Below, piece by piece: positions 20,589 to 30,663 of a DNA stretch of 64,000 bases. The DNA comes from Porphyra umbilicalis. Its lineage: Eukaryota > Rhodophyta > Bangiophyceae > Bangiales > Bangiaceae. The stretch is from contig KV919104.1 of assembly GCA_002049455.2 (NCBI GenBank), positions 1 through 64,000 of the forward strand, given 5' to 3'. Made by a program: the position numbers and the translations under genes. The first letter of the stretch is position 1, and every line of letters starts with the position of its first letter. The notes under the pieces were generated by a model. It saw only the letters and a program-made list of their open reading frames with translations, was not told where the DNA came from and did not search any database.

Positions 20589-23500
20589 ATGGCGACCGCG
20601 CCGCCAACGTGGGCGCCGCCGCCCGCGGCGGCCGGCCCCACGGTGGCGACCGCCGTCGGTGGCGGCGGCGCCATCGGCATGGGCGTCGGCGGTGGCGGCA
20701 CCGTCGACATCCTCGGCAGCGGCAGCAGCGGCAGCAGCAGCGGCAGCGGCAGCGGCAGCGGCGTCGGTGGCGGCACCGTCGACATCCTCGGCAGCGGCAG
20801 CAGCGGCAGCGGCAGAGGCGTCGGCGGCGGCACCGTCCACATCCTCGGCAGCGGCAGCAGCGGCAGCGGCAGCGGCAGCGGCAGCAGCCGCCGCCCCGTC
20901 TTTGACGTGGACGCCACCCCCCCCCCCCCCCCCCCGACGAGGAGGTGGTCTTTGCCGGCGTCCCCCCCCCCCCTCCCTCACGGACCCCCCCCCCCCCCCC
21001 CACGGGCGCGCCGGCGGCGTACCCCCCCAACGGCGTCTTTACGGGCGGGGCCGCCACCCTGGCCGTCCCCCCCGCCGCGTGGCGGCGGCTCTACCCCTTC
21101 CAACGCGCGGGCGTCGCGTGGTTGTGGTCCCTCCACCCGGGGGCGGTGCCGGCCCCCCCCCCGCCCCCCCCCGACGGGCGCCCGTCGCCGCCGCCACCCC
21201 GCCCACGCGTCGGCCACGGCGGCATCCTCGCCGACGATATGGGCACGGGCAAGACGGTGCAGCTCGCGGCCTACATTGCGGCGCTGCTCGCCTCCCCCGC
21301 CACCGCCACCGCCGCCGTCCTTGTCGTTGCGCCGCTCAGCTTGACGCGCCACTGGGCCGACACGCTCCGCGACTGGACCGCCGGCGCCGCCGCCATTGCC
21401 GTCTACCACGGGTCGGCGGGCGCCAAGGCGGCGGCGGCCGCCGCCGCCGCCGCCGCCACCCCCACCGCCCCCGTCCTCCTCCTCACCACCTATGGCACGG
21501 TGCGGGCCGGGGGCGGCGGCGCGCTCGCCGCCGCGCGCCCCGGCGGGTGGGACCTCCTCGTTGCCGACGAGGGGCACCTGCTCGCCAACCCCCGCACCGC
21601 CACCGCCGTCGCCGTGCGGGCGCTCGCCGCAACCGTGCGGGTCGTCGTGACGGGCACGCCGCTCGCCAACCGCCTCGGGGAGGTGTGGGCGCTGTACGAC
21701 GTGGCCGCGCCGGGGCTGCTCGGCGACGACGTGCGCGCCTTTCGGGGGCAGTACGAGGTGCCGATCCTCGCCGCCCGGGAGCGGGGCGCCCCGGCGGCGG
21801 TGCGGCGGCAGGGGGGGGTCGCGCACGCCGCGCTGCGGCGGGCCATTGGGGGGCGCTTCTTGCGGCGCACCAAGGCGGACGCGTTTGGGGGGGGGGGGGT
21901 GGGGGGGGGGGGGGGGGGGGTGGCCCCGCTGCCGCCGGGACGAGTGCGGCGCCGGCGACGGCGGGGGGGGCGGCGGGGCTGCCGGCGGCGCCGGCGGGTG
22001 CCGCGGCGGCGGCGGCGGCCGACGCCGAGGTAGACGGCCCCCCCCCGCCGCCCCCCGCCCTCGCCGTCCCCAAATCCGAGCTCCTCGTGTGGGTGCGGCT
22101 GTCGCCCCCCCAGGAAGCCCTCTACCGCACCGTCCTCGCCTCGGCCGACGTGCGGGCGGTGCTGCGCGCGGCAGCGTCGCCGCTCGCGGCGCTGCACGTG
22201 CTGCTCGGGGTGTGTTCGGATCCGGCGCGCGTCGCGGCGTCGTTGCGGGGGGGGGGTGGGGCGGGGGGGGGGCGGGGGGGGGGGCGGGGGCGGGGGGGGG
22301 GGCGGGGGGGCCGACCTCGCCGCCTCCATGGCCGCCCTCACCCTCGACGGACGCGGCGGTGGGGGTGCCACACCGTGCGCGCCCGCCGACGGGGGCGCCA
22401 ATGCCAAACTCGCCGTCCTCGTCGCCCTCCTCACCCGCCTCCGCGGCCGGGGCCACCGCACGCTCGTCTTTTCCGCCTCGCGCACGCTCCTCGACGTTGT
22501 CGCCGCCGCGCTGGCGGCGGTGGGCATCACGGACGTGGCGCGCCTCGACGGGCGCACGCCGCCGGCGGCGCGGTCGGCGGTCGTGGCCGCCTTTAACGGC
22601 CATGGCGGCGGGGGCGGCGCCCCCCCGCGTCGGTGATGCTCCTGACCAAGCAGGTCGGCGCCCTCGGACTGACCCTCACCGGCGCCGACCGCGTCGTCTT
22701 GTACGAGCCGCACTGGTCCCCCGTCGCCGACGCGCAAGCCGTCGACCGCGCGTACCGCATCGGGCAGGCCCGCCCGGTCATTGTGTACCGCCTCGTCACG
22801 GCGGGGGGGATTGAGGAGCGCATCGTGCGGCGGCAGTTGGCCAAGGCGGGGCTCGCACGCCTCGTCGGCGGCGCCGCCGTGTCGGCCGCACCGGGGGGGG
22901 GGGTGCGGGGGCACGCCCCCGCCCGCCGCACCCGCGCCGACCGCGCCGCCGACCGGCGGGCGGAAGCGGCGGCGGCGGCGGCGATGGATGGGGGGCGCTT
23001 TTTTTCCGCCGCCGAACTCGCCGACGTGTTTACGCTCGGGGACGCGGGCGACGCGGTGACGGCGGGGCTGTTGGAGGCGGCGCTCGTGGCGCGGCGGGAT
23101 CGGGCGGCGGTGGAGGGGGGGGTTGCCCGCGTGGCCGACGAGGTGGCGTGGCTGCGGGGGGGGGGGCGGGGGGGGGGGGGCGCGTGCTCGCCGTCTCGCA
23201 CTGGGACCTGGTGTTTGGGGGGGGGGTGGGGGCGAGCCGGCGGCGGCGGCGGCGCCGCCGCCGCCGCTGCCGCCGCCGCCGCCGGTGGCGCCGCGGGTGG
23301 CGCGCCCGCCGCCGGGCGGCACGGCCGCCGCCGACTTGACGGCGGCGGCGGTGGCGGGCGCCGGCGGGGGTGGGGGCGGCGGTGGTGGGTGGCGCCCGAC
23401 GCCCCGCGTCGCCCGCACCATCCTCGTGGACGAAGATGCGGACGTGGCGGCTGCCGGCGGCGGGGGCGGCGGCGCGGCGGCGGCCGCGTCGACGGTGCTG

Positions 23501-23839
23501 CCCGCGTGGCCGTCGGCCGACGCGGCGGCCGCCGGCAGTGGCAGCTGGGCGGCCAGTGGCGCGACGGCGGCGGCGGTCGCGCCGGTGGCGGGGCGGCCGG
23601 GGCGGTGGATGCCGCCGCCGCCGCCGCGGCGGGCGGGGGGCGGCGGGGGGGGGGTGGGAGGGGGAGGGCCACCCCCTGGGGGTGTGGGCGCCCCCCCGCC
23701 CGCGTCGGCCGCCGCCGCCGCGGCTGCGGGTGCGGATGCGGTCGGCGCGGCGGGTGCGGGGGAGGCGGGGCCGCCCGCCAGGCCCCGCCGACCGCGGGTA
23801 GTTGTCCTCTCCGACTCGGAGGGGGAGGGGGGGGCGTAA
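20589..23839 (+). CDS. SNF2-family DNA translocase, CSB/PICH (ERCC6L)-like
   Basis: The chosen ATG (20589) precedes three Gly/Ser-rich repeats carrying TVDIL or TVHIL. The ATPase core follows: [11 protein letters not shown] (Q motif region), [13 protein letters not shown] (Walker A, 21220-21257), [35 protein letters not shown] (DEGH box as in CSB/Rad26, about 21566), [26 protein letters not shown]. The second RecA lobe has [48 protein letters not shown] and [12 protein letters not shown] (22737-22769). [16 protein letters not shown] and [16 protein letters not shown] follow, the typical after-core signature of ERCC6L/PICH and CSB. The tail ends [19 protein letters not shown] resolves ultrafine anaphase bridges; CSB acts in transcription-coupled repair. 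The reading frame changes at five C/G runs (near 20910-20935, 21887-21920, 22247-22318, 22619-22627, 23158-23222), so assembly errors are suspected. An alternative end at 24191 exists if the G run at 23819-23837 is also mis-sized. Confidence 0.85.
20691..20892 (+). repeat. Three coding repeats with TVDIL motifs
   Basis: Three units, anchored by CGGCACCGTC at 20696, 20771 and 20828, code for [15 protein letters not shown]-type peptides (the third has TVHIL). Spacing varies (75 and 57 bases) because of GGCAGC repeats between units. Confidence 0.85.
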
Positions 23840-24182
23840 CGAGCGCGTCGCCGCCGCCGCCACCCGCGCCCGTGCCGGCGGGACGGTGGGGACGGCGCGG
23901 GCGCGGGGGCGGCCGCGAGCCGGGCGGTCGGGCGCGCCCCGGGGGGTCGGGCACCCCGCGCCCGCCGCCGCCGCGTCGGGGGCGGCCGCGGCCACCACCC
24001 CAGGTGCTGCGCCCGTGCGGTCTGCCGCCGCCGCCTGCGCGGCGGCGTGCCGGCGGCCGCCCGCCGCGCGGCCGCCACCCGCCCGCGTGCCGGCCGACCG
24101 CGGGGTGGCGACGGAGCGGCGGCGCGGCGCGGCCGCCGTCGGCGGCGGCCGCCGACCGCCGCCGCGGGGCGCGCCCGTCAAG

Positions 24183-24192
24183 TGTAAATAAA
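24183..24192 (+). terminator. Possible polyadenylation signal
   Basis: TGTAA (24183-24187) overlaps AATAAA (24187-24192) and is followed by GTGTTTTT. It is the only such AT-rich hexamer just beyond the SNF2 gene and may end its transcript, about 350 bases after the proposed stop. Confidence 0.4.
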
Positions 24193-24629
24193 GTGTTTTT
24201 CCGCGTGTGCCCCCCTGACGGTCGCGGCGCGGCCGACGCAGCCCCGTCGCCCCGCGTCGGCCCGTGCCCGCCGCGCCGCGGGCGCGTCGGGGAGACCCCC
24301 CGGACGCGGGGATGACGGGGCGCGGCGCGTCCCTGCGGGGAAAGAACCGGGCGGACAACCGGCATGTCCTGAAAAGAAACCGGCATACTCGACTCACCAT
24401 TCCGGTTTTGAGGGCACCCGTTGGGGATCGACTGTCGTGCTGGAAGTGATGCACGAGTGGGGTGGGGGCGAGGAAGAAGAAAGCAGCATGGCAAGGAGGG
24501 GGGTGGGAGGGGTGTGTGAGAGAAGTGGTTGAGGGTGGGGGGAGAGGTTGAATGGTACAGTCAGTACGAGCAGATCACTCTACATTCCTCGCCAGTGCGA
24601 CTTACCTACAACTATGAGCCCAAAGTAGT

Positions 24630-26785
24630 GTTGTGCATCACGCCCCTTTTTGGGTGGCGGGGTGGGCGATGCACGCCTAATCACGCCCTTCTGCACGCCC
24701 CCAACCAGGGTTATCAGCATTTGGTTTGGTTTGCCAAACATGAACGGAATTCAACCTGATTCACTTGAACGCTGGAGCGTTCAGGTTGAACGCAACATGT
24801 CAAAGGCTGTACTTGTTCCGTGTAATACTGAGTGTGCCACGTTTAATGTAGTTGAGATTGTGCTTCGGGAAGTCGGATTGTCTGACTCGAGCTCCATCGA
24901 GCTTGAGTCGCCAAGCCGATGTAGCGTGTGCATAGTAGGCCTGCTGCAGTCCCGGCGACAGAGCCCTGCTTGCCTGCCATACCACCGCGACACAATCCAA
25001 ACGACTGGTACGAGCCGACGCCGGGGCGACGACGTTGACAACCGCCTGGGACTCCGCGCAGTAACGGAGACGGGGGGACCAAACAGAAAGGACCAAACAC
25101 CGATACGTGTAGACGGGGCGTTGAGGGCGAGTGGATGCCCCTTTGTCTGAGAAGCAGCTTGCTGCACTCCACGCAATCCTGGGTGCGACCACGACCCATC
25201 CATCCTCCAGCCAAAAAGGCTATGATTCACGCACACGTTGACAGTAGATGAATCGATCTACGTACTCAGCGCCAAGGGTGCTACACAGCCGATTGGCAAC
25301 AGTTGACATGAAGGAGGGTCTGGGAGCAGAACTCTCAGCGCGACTGAACTGCAGGGGGTATGGCAACGAGGCAGTCAGAGCTGTGAGATAAAAGGCTCTG
25401 TCTTCCTACCCACGTCGTCGTCCTTCCCGACACGACCGTCCCGCCTCTTATCTACTCGCAGAGGGTCACGCCCGCCCACCAGCACGGAGCGCCCAGCCGT
25501 GGGCAGACCCGCGCCACCCCGCGCGCACTGGCCCGCCTCCCCCTCGCGCACCTCTCTCGTCCCTCTCCGGTCCCTCTCCCGCCCCTGTCTGCCCCTCGGC
25601 AGACAATTGGGCAACGTGTCGGCCGTAATTCCGTGGATCCAACGGCCGGATCAACTGCCGGATCAAAGCCCGGGAGAACAGGCCCCAGCTCACAAGAGCG
25701 GCCGCACAGCGCCGAACCACCTGGCTGATCAATTTGAAGTGGTCAACGAAAGCTCCTGTCTGCCCGGGAAATTAATAATAAATACAACCAAGTCGTTTAT
25801 CGTTTGGTTTGGTTCGTTTCTTGAAATCAACCTGATTCATCGAACCATCTGTAGATTCAACATGAACTTACAACCCTGCCCCCAACATTGGCACGCCCCT
25901 CTTCACGCCCTTAATGTAGCCCCAATGTTTTGACACTTACTTGATAGGCGATTCAAAGTACCCAATATTCTTGCAATTTGGATGCTTCAAAGGACGACAA
26001 AAATGCCAGAAAACACGCGATACACTCTCTTGGCCTCTGCCACTCTGCGTCAAAGATGCATTGCAGCATCACGGGACGTCGGCTCGCCTGGCCTCCACCG
26101 GCTGCCCCACCGCCCGCAGTCCCATCCATTTCACCGCGCACAAAGCCAGAGCAGATGGTCATCAAACCATTCTCGGTCATGACCGCTGGGGCGTCCTCGT
26201 CGCCGGGACGACCAACGTCCTGTCCAGGAACGCCGGCGCCAGAAGTGGCGCATCGGGCGACCTCCCCGTTCAGGAGGCGCGTAGCTCGCCGCCGGCGCCC
26301 CCTCCATCACTGCCGTCGGCCTGTTCGTGGCTGGCGCGCGATGCGTCGCATTCAACGTCCTCATTGGCGCCCGTGTCGAGGAGCCCCTCTGCGTCCTCCC
26401 TGGCTGATGACAGCAGGTGGCCGTTGCTGTGCCCATCCCGCACATATGGCGCCCGCGCATCATGGCGTCGAGCACCTTGTTTGTGGGCACACGACGGAAA
26501 AATTGTCCCCACGCCTCATAGCGTCGAGCACCTTGTTTGTGGACGCTCGACGGAGCAGTAAGACACCGCGCCCTGAAAGAGTAATGCAGGTGGCACGGAA
26601 CTGCACCGTAACATATTCGGTGGACTGGCGCACCAAGAGCGCATTTAAAGTTATGTACTTCTTTTTCAAGCACGCCCCAACCACGCCCCTAAAATTCTGG
26701 GCGTGCAGGGCGTGACACGCCCAAAACACGTGAAATTGCACGCCCCAGGCGTGCAATTTAGCACGCCCCGGGCGTGTTGCACAAC
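24630..26785. mobile_element. Possible hAT-like nonautonomous element(s), inverted CACGCCC-rich ends
   Basis: GTTGTGCATCACGCCC at 24630 is matched in inverse orientation by GGGCGTGTTGCACAAC ending at 26785 (15 of 16 bases). Both ends are followed inwards by many CACGCC/GGCGTG words, as in hAT subterminal repeats. The next bases outward on the right (CCTAG) would complete a CTAGGGTTGTGCA terminus. No transposase and no clear target duplication were found, so two independent small copies in opposite orientation are equally possible. Confidence 0.35.
26733..26759. repeat. 27-bp perfect palindrome
   Basis: Twelve-base arms AAATTGCACGCC and GGCGTGCAATTT surround CCA. The palindrome lies within the CACGCCC-rich tract, close to the right end of the putative hAT-like element. 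Confidence 0.8.
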
Positions 26786-26960
26786 CCTAGCCCGAAGTGC
26801 TGGAAAAATCCTCATGTGCGACTTACTCAGAGTGATATGATATAATTGCATGACATCTCTGTGTATCTTTGTAGTTACTATAGTTTGGTTTCTTTCTTGT
26901 CAGTGACCTTTTGAGTACCACCACCAATGTAGTGTTTTCATTGTGACATTAAATTTTTGC

Positions 26961-29900
26961 GAGCTAGTGTCTATTCTACCGTGTGTGCGACTTAATTGAG
27001 CAATTTAAGCGGGCGACTCATTTGAGTCGCAACGGAAATCGCCGTTTGCAGCCTGCTGCACTGGAAAATTGACCGACTTGGTGCCCACGAACGCACGCCG
27101 TAGCGCGTCCTGATGAGACCACGCGGATCTGAGCTGCCCACCTAAGCTCAACGGGGAGGAGAACCGTATGGCTTGCCGCTGTGAGAAGACCCGGTCGGAA
27201 GCGCTTCAGGAACGATCAATCTAACAGGACAGACATCCATCCAACACCCCCCGCCCCACCTCCAGATGGACGGAAACGGCGATTGGGGCGTGCAAGGACG
27301 TCCGAATATGGCGGCGCTTCACCCTAGTCTGGGGTACGGGTACCCCTTTCAAATGGCCTGGGAATGGTACCAATGTGTCTACTGTGAGGTCCTCACTACG
27401 CACTTCCCCCCCCCGCCGACCGCCACCCGCCACCACCCATCGCTGTCCGTCTCCACCCACAGCCACCCCACCCCCCCCGCATGGTTGCCTTTCAAACAGT
27501 TACAGCACTGTGTCGTGGGCTGCCCGCAGGTGGTCCGCAGAGCAACAACGGCCGGTCTTGGGCCCGCACAAAAATATTCTCCCCGCCGGCCGTCGGGTCC
27601 CGACAGGCGGAGCATACCAAAGTACCGCTGCCGCAAGTGCGGGGTGGCTCTGCCGGACTGGTCCAGGCGCCGCTTGGTGGTCGGCTTGAGGTGCACCCCC
27701 ACCCCGTCAGCCAGTGCCAGCGCCTCCTCACCTTCCCCTGCCCCGCCGCCCCCCCCCTCTCCCGCCGCCACCCCTCCGCGCGGGCGCCAACCGACCGAAT
27801 CAAAACTGTTGTCGATGAGGTCGCCAGCAAGGTTCTCGTAAAATTTCGACTGCTTGAGTGCAGCGGCGCCACGTGCACCCGAATGCAGAAGCCAGGCATC
27901 CACAATACAAACCCCAAGCAAAGAGATGTTCACTCGCTGCGACCATTCGTGGGTGCGTAGCTTGTGCTCCAACTTGAGGTCGTCTTGTCCACAGCGGTTG
28001 AGCCTGTCAATCTGGGCACAGCAGCCATAATAAATCTCGGCCCTCTCGGGCTGGGGCACAGACACGGCCACGCGCTCGGTCCCTCCCTCCAGCTCATGCC
28101 ACCGAAGGTACTCGCAGGGCGTACACGGTCTCGTGCTGCTGGATGTCGCAACGTGGTGTCTCCGGTCCCGATCCACCCAGAGGACAGCCATCAGATCCGG
28201 GGACCCCGTTGCATCGTCGTGGACCATCGTCACCCAGCCCCCCCGCGCTTTCAGCTCCCGAGCAGCGAGAGATGACAAAGGGAAACGTCGATGGGCCGTC
28301 TTCACCACGCCAATGAATTGCAGGCCAGAAGCCTTGAGAGAGAGGGCCGACTCCACACTGGCAACATACGAATCGGCGCACACGACGCGGTCCGACCCGG
28401 CCCATGGCCCAACGAGGCGCTGCAAAACAGCAGTGCCATGCAGCATCTGGCTCACGGCGGCGAAACGCGTGGCATGCTGCTCTGCCGCTGTAGTAACGAG
28501 ATGAGGCCGGAGCATTATCCCGCTGCGCCCGCACGCCGCTTTTTGAATCTCGCAGCCGTTTTCAGGCTTGCGGTCAATAGCGACGTACATTGGAAGGCCG
28601 GCAGAGATCCAGAGGCCACCCTGGCCATATCACTGGAGGATGGACTCGTCGACGCACAGCGTGTCGCCTGGAGTCACGAGGGTGGCCCTGTGCCCGTTTA
28701 TCTCGGCGACAAAGTCGTTGACCAACGCCCACCGAAAGAGCTCACCGCCGCGGTCATCAGCCGCAGGACCGCCCACCGGCTTTCGACTGAACGTCAGAGA
28801 TGACCAGATTGCGTCAAAGCGGTTGCGCGGCATACCGGTCCGTGTGCTAAAGGCTGGAGCGGACATGTACTTCGATCGCGGCTCGGTGGCCCACAGCTCG
28901 GCGCGGGAATCAAACTCAAAGCGAGTGCCCAGGATGAGCACGCCAAAAATCTTTAGAATCTCGCCCGCGGACGTCGGTGGCAGACGTCGGGCCTCCAGCC
29001 GCACCGACGTCAGCTCGACAATCCACGAAAGCTGCTGCTGCGGTCCACGGCGAATAAGTAATCGATAGGAGCGCGGGTCCGGTCGAAACCAACCGAGTCC
29101 CCCCCTTCTCAGATGAAATCTCCTCCCAGGGTACGCACCAACCACGACCGAGGGCGCACCGGTCTACCAAACAGTTGGGTCACGACACGTTTCCGCCACA
29201 AAACGCCGTGGGCTTCCACAGAGGGCGGTGCGGTGGGGGCCCTTGACAAGGGTGGAGGCGCGGGCGGCGGATCCTCAGCCGACCGCAAACCGAGAGCCAA
29301 ATGGTTGGGGGATGGAGGCGTGACGGGGGAACCAGCCGGAAGCGCTCTTGGCGCGTCCAGCAATGCAGCACCCTGGAGAAGCAAAGCAGGTCCACTGTTG
29401 GCAGATGCTTGAGTACCGACGAGTAGAGCCATCGCGTGACTTGCTTCCGAGACCCAGCCGGGAGCTGTCGCATCCGCAGCGGATCTTGCGGGCGCCAGCC
29501 GAACCCCAGGTGCATCAGATAGTGTGTCGTCGGGAGGGGGTTGGGAAGCCGCCGACGGTGCCAGTTGTGAAGATGGAGGGGGAAGGGGCGGAACCAGACA
29601 TTCTGCAGGTCCCGGGCGGATGCTGCGGATACGCAGGGTCTTGTCAACGGTCTTACCCAGGCACTCAAACTGCCCCGTAATGGAGGTTCCGCGTGAATGC
29701 AAACGCAGATCGAATATTTTTGGCCTTGGTGTGGACCGTGGACCCCATAATTATCCGCGGGTCGCCGCTCATGTCGTGTAGGTGGATTGGGGAGCAAATG
29801 GGAAATTGAAGGGAAAGAGAGGTGGAGGAGGAGGGAGCGGGGGAGGGAGAAGGAGGAGTGGAAATCGACGGCCGTGTGGGAAAAACGGCGAACAGGCAGT

Positions 29901-30422
29901 AGAAGCGGTCACGCAAAGCGCCGAATGGAGGGAACCAGAACCGGGCTGGTGCTCTGACATCTTCCCCATCCGTGAGGGACCTACCAGCTAGCAGCACGCG
30001 AAATAGTGATCGGCCACCCTCTGCCTCAATGGCCACACAGCCCGCACCCCACATGGGTCACACCGATAAAAAGCGCGGATGCATGTGCGTGACGGTCCCG
30101 CCGTTGGACGACTTCAGACATGATATGACAGCCCAGAAACAGCGCCTAAGGGCATCCAGAAAAAGGAAAAGCGGGGCGTAGCCGCGCATCTGTGGCCGTC
30201 CAACGCGAGGAAAAGTTGGCACCGAGACAACTTTTGCCATGGAACGACCGGGAAAAGAAACTTGATGAGGTAGCCCAAGAATAAACAGCCGACTCTCAAT
30301 CCATTTCAGTTCTCCGAATTGGCGTCAGAGCAGCCGTTGTTCGAAGAAAGGGGTACCGAAAATGCGACTGATTTGAGCTGTTGCGACTCAATTGAGCTAT
30401 ACGGTGGAATAGACACTAGCTC
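26961..30422 (-). mobile_element. PiggyBac-like DNA transposon, degraded
   Basis: GAGCTAGTGTCTATTC(T/C)ACCGT at 26961-26982 is repeated in inverse orientation at 30401-30422 (21 of 22 bases). Inside both ends lie further shared words such as TTGAGTCGCAAC. The enclosed 3.4 kb carries a PiggyBac transposase on the minus strand. TTAA tetramers lie close to both ends (26949; 30424) but are not directly adjacent on the left, so the classic TTAA duplication is not proven. Confidence 0.6.
27379..29702 (-). pseudogene. PiggyBac-type transposase (DDE_Tnp_1_7), broken
   Basis: Transcribed leftwards. The N-terminal Pro/Ala-rich region spans about 29702-29110. The conserved block at about 29020-28630 reads ILKIFGVLILGTRF, ELWATEP, MPRNRFDAIWSSLTF and CVDESILQ, the DE motif of the family with the first catalytic Asp. 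It continues at 28590-27860 with LPMYVAIDRKPENGCEIQ, ADSYVASVESALSL (the second catalytic Asp region, usually DNFFTS), FIGVVKTAHRRFP and a late block KFYENLAGDLIDN. A Cys-containing tail follows near 27500. A TGA replaces the expected Trp codon directly after DESILQ (near 28634-28632), and the N-terminal part is in another frame. The element therefore cannot encode one continuous protein; it would have cut and pasted the flanking element. Confidence 0.75.
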
Positions 30423-30485
30423 TTTAAACATATTGCTGACCTCCAACAAATGGCGGTTGCAGAGCGGATGCAATCATTCAACAGT

Positions 30486-30663
30486 GTATTGCTGTCTTCC
30501 CAATTTTGGCCGATGTTGTCGAAGTCAAGACAGGGTCTTGATCAACTGCCCATTGGTCGAACCACTTCACCCGGCTGAGTGGATGGCTGAGAAACAGTTT
30601 TGCACAGTTGATCACCCCTCTTGACATCGACGGCATTGTCCAAAATTGGGAAGACAGCAATAC
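30486..30663. mobile_element. 178-bp MITE with about 60-bp inverted repeats
   Basis: GTATTGCTGTCTTCCCAATT starts at 30486 and its inverse ends at 30663; the arms stay similar for about 60 bases, nearly to the centre. TA flanks TTGCTGTC on each side, which would fit a Tc1/mariner-type TA duplication. It lies 60 bases outside the PiggyBac-like element. Confidence 0.7.

Larger units (their letters stand above)
24193..26960. other. Repeat-rich, gene-free region
   Basis: No coding region is recognised. The stretch holds scattered CACGCCC words, a 16-base inverted pair (24630 and 26770), and a direct repeat containing TTTGGTTTGGTT followed by TCAACCTGATTCA (24720-24772 and 25802-25840). It also has short palindromes (24768-24793) and a partial 56-base tandem repeat (26465 onward and 26521 onward, GCGTCGAGCACCTTGTTTGT). 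A GC-rich island lies at 25440-25600. Confidence 0.5.

Noticed and set aside
26961-26982. Canonical PiggyBac TTAA duplication
   Set aside because: TTAA lies about 8 bases away from the left repeat and one base from the right; I could not show a true duplication.
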